Positions 6,158 through 7,199 of a stretch of DNA of 7,199 bases are shown one piece after another. Under the pieces are notes generated by a model. The model saw only the letters and a program-made list of their open reading frames with translations, was not told the origin of the DNA and made no database searches. Every line of letters starts with the position of its first letter. Within the stretch, counting starts at the first letter, position 1. Position numbers and translations under genes: made by a program. The stretch comes from Candidatus Faecivivens stercorigallinarum (lineage in GTDB: Bacteria; Bacillota; Clostridia; Oscillospirales; Ruminococcaceae): NCBI GenBank assembly GCA_018715465.1, contig DVLN01000031.1, positions 1-7,199 on the forward strand. Reading direction: 5' to 3'.

Positions 6158-7195
6158 TTATTCGCTCAGTGCGTAGGCTTTCATCAGCCCGTACATCTCC
6201 CGCAGCGAATCAATGTGCGTCCGTTCATAGCCATGCGACGCCAGACAACCATGTCCGATCGCCGCGTGCCGGACATCATACCCGGCCTGCAATGCAGGGT
6301 CACAGTCGGTCCCGTAACCGGGCGTAAAGACATCCACCTCATACTGAATACCTGCCCGCTCAGCCGCGTCAATCAGTTCGCGGGTCAGCTCAATATGATA
6401 CGGGAAACGGGAATCCTTGGCAAAAATGGTTGCTTTATGTTCATCAGAAGTCTGTTCCGGGCCAACCGGCGCAATATCCAGCGCGATCAGGTCTTCGGTC
6501 TGGGGCGGAATCCAGCTGCCGCCGTGGAGAATCTCCTCATAGAAGGTGAAATAGGCGGTGATATTGCGGGAAGGGGTGATCTTATTCTCCGACATATATT
6601 TCATCAGTGTCAGCAGTACCGCGGAACAGGCCTTGTCATCAATAAACCGGGATTTGATAAATCCGCCAGCCATTGTGAAATGCGGGTCGAGCGCGATCAG
6701 GTCGCCGGTACGGATACCGAGTGCGCGGGTATCCTCCGCCGAATGGACATCCTCATCCAGCACGATGCAGATATTCTTGTCATAATCCGCCGCCGCGTTA
6801 TAAACATCGGCAGGCGTCACATGGACACAGGACTGAATCCGCTGAACAGTCCCCGAGTAGACGCCGCCGCGGGAATGGACCCGGACATTTTCATGTTCAG
6901 CTGCACTGGCACGCAGCCCGCCGACCGGCACTACCTTCAGCGTCCCGTTGGGGTAAATATGCCGGACCATCAGCCCGATGTCGTCCAGATGGGAGAGCAG
7001 GCAAAGACTGTTGCCCTTGCCGCCGAGGTCGCACCAGATCCCGCCCTTGCGCAGTGTCTGCGGCTGGTAGCCCATCCGCTCCATCTCTGCTGCGACATAG
7101 TCCTGAATCTCTCGGAACTGACCGGAGGTCGAGTCAATCGCCAACAAGTTTTTCAGCTGGGTCAGCATATATTCCTGATCAAACGTTTTCATCAT
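6158..7195 (-). CDS. M42-family metallo-aminopeptidase
   Basis: This 345-residue enzyme is a cytoplasmic dinuclear-metal aminopeptidase of the M42 (PepA/TET, FrvX-like) family, which trims the N-termini of peptides, usually as a dodecamer. Visible family residues are H69 and D71 in SHLDDIG, bridging D186 in RFIDDKA, catalytic E220 and metal ligand E221 in YEEILHGG, D240 in ALDIAP, and H327 in THIDSL. The PDZ-like insertion expected of M42 lies at about residues 80-170, with the GGVYSGTV segment. Length is typical (about 340-360). Two adjacent ATGs (7193-7195 and 7190-7192) are possible starts; the ribosome binding site is outside the window, so the choice and any 5' extension cannot be settled. 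It is the first visible gene of the M42-HD-AraC group; its promoter is not in view. Confidence 0.93.
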   Translation of the reverse strand: MMKTFDQEYMLTQLKNLLAIDSTSGQFREIQDYVAAEMERMGYQPQTLRKGGIWCDLGGKGNSLCLLSHLDDIGLMVRHIYPNGTLKVVPVGGLRASAAEHENVRVHSRGGVYSGTVQRIQSCVHVTPADVYNAAADYDKNICIVLDEDVHSAEDTRALGIRTGDLIALDPHFTMAGGFIKSRFIDDKACSAVLLTLMKYMSENKITPSRNITAYFTFYEEILHGGSWIPPQTEDLIALDIAPVGPEQTSDEHKATIFAKDSRFPYHIELTRELIDAAERAGIQYEVDVFTPGYGTDCDPALQAGYDVRHAAIGHGCLASHGYERTHIDSLREMYGLMKAYALSE

Positions 7196-7199
7196 TTTG

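Noticed and set aside
6158..7195. Calling the M42 protein an endoglucanase because of the GH43 gene in the window
   Set aside because: M42 proteins were historically misnamed as cellulases. The metal ligands and catalytic glutamate seen here are those of an aminopeptidase.

Overview
The window looks like chromosomal DNA from a moderately GC-rich, anaerobic, plant-polysaccharide-using Firmicute, probably a gut Clostridia/Oscillospiraceae-type bacterium. This is inferred from the gene families (cytoplasmic GH43 arabinoxylan enzyme, BlaI/M56 pair with a clostridial-type sensor region, M42 aminopeptidase), from strong GGAGG ribosome binding sites, and from sigma-A-like TTGACA promoters. No rRNA, tRNA, CRISPR, insertion sequence, phage or attachment-site structure is visible. 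Gene density is high and every CDS looks intact.

Layout. (1) 1-177 is a regulatory region: a strong promoter (TTGACA / extended TGC-TACAAT), a perfect 11-bp inverted repeat running into the -35 box, and a second quasi-palindrome at the predicted transcription start. (2) 178-1728 (+) encodes a two-domain GH43 beta-xylosidase/alpha-L-arabinofuranosidase. (3) About 1746-1800 is a bidirectional terminator shared by this gene and the convergent gene. (4) 1804-4486 (-) is a two-gene operon: a BlaI/MecI-type repressor followed by a BlaR1-type M56 membrane metalloprotease, translationally coupled because the repressor stop codon lies inside the protease Shine-Dalgarno sequence. Its promoter carries two tandem TCTACA-N3-TGTAGA-type operators, one of them exactly over the spacer and -10 box. 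(5) 4577-4601 is a terminator ending the next transcription unit. (6) 4611-7195 (-) holds an M42 aminopeptidase, a small HD-domain phosphohydrolase and a TTG-initiated AraC-family regulator. They run in the same direction with gaps of 28 and 76 nt and are probably co-transcribed.

How they work together. The GH43 enzyme has no signal peptide and would release xylose or arabinose from imported oligosaccharides in the cytoplasm. The BlaI/M56 pair reads as an autoregulated stress-sensing switch: a signal reaches the ~435-residue extracellular domain, the cytoplasmic zinc protease is activated, and BlaI is inactivated so that its operators are freed. The extracellular domain has no recognisable penicillin-binding motifs and no beta-lactamase gene lies in the window, so the signal is probably not a beta-lactam bound in the classical way. 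This is the most interesting system here. The M42-HD-AraC group suggests intracellular peptide and nucleotide/RNA housekeeping with an attached ligand-responsive regulator; its targets cannot be deduced from the sequence.
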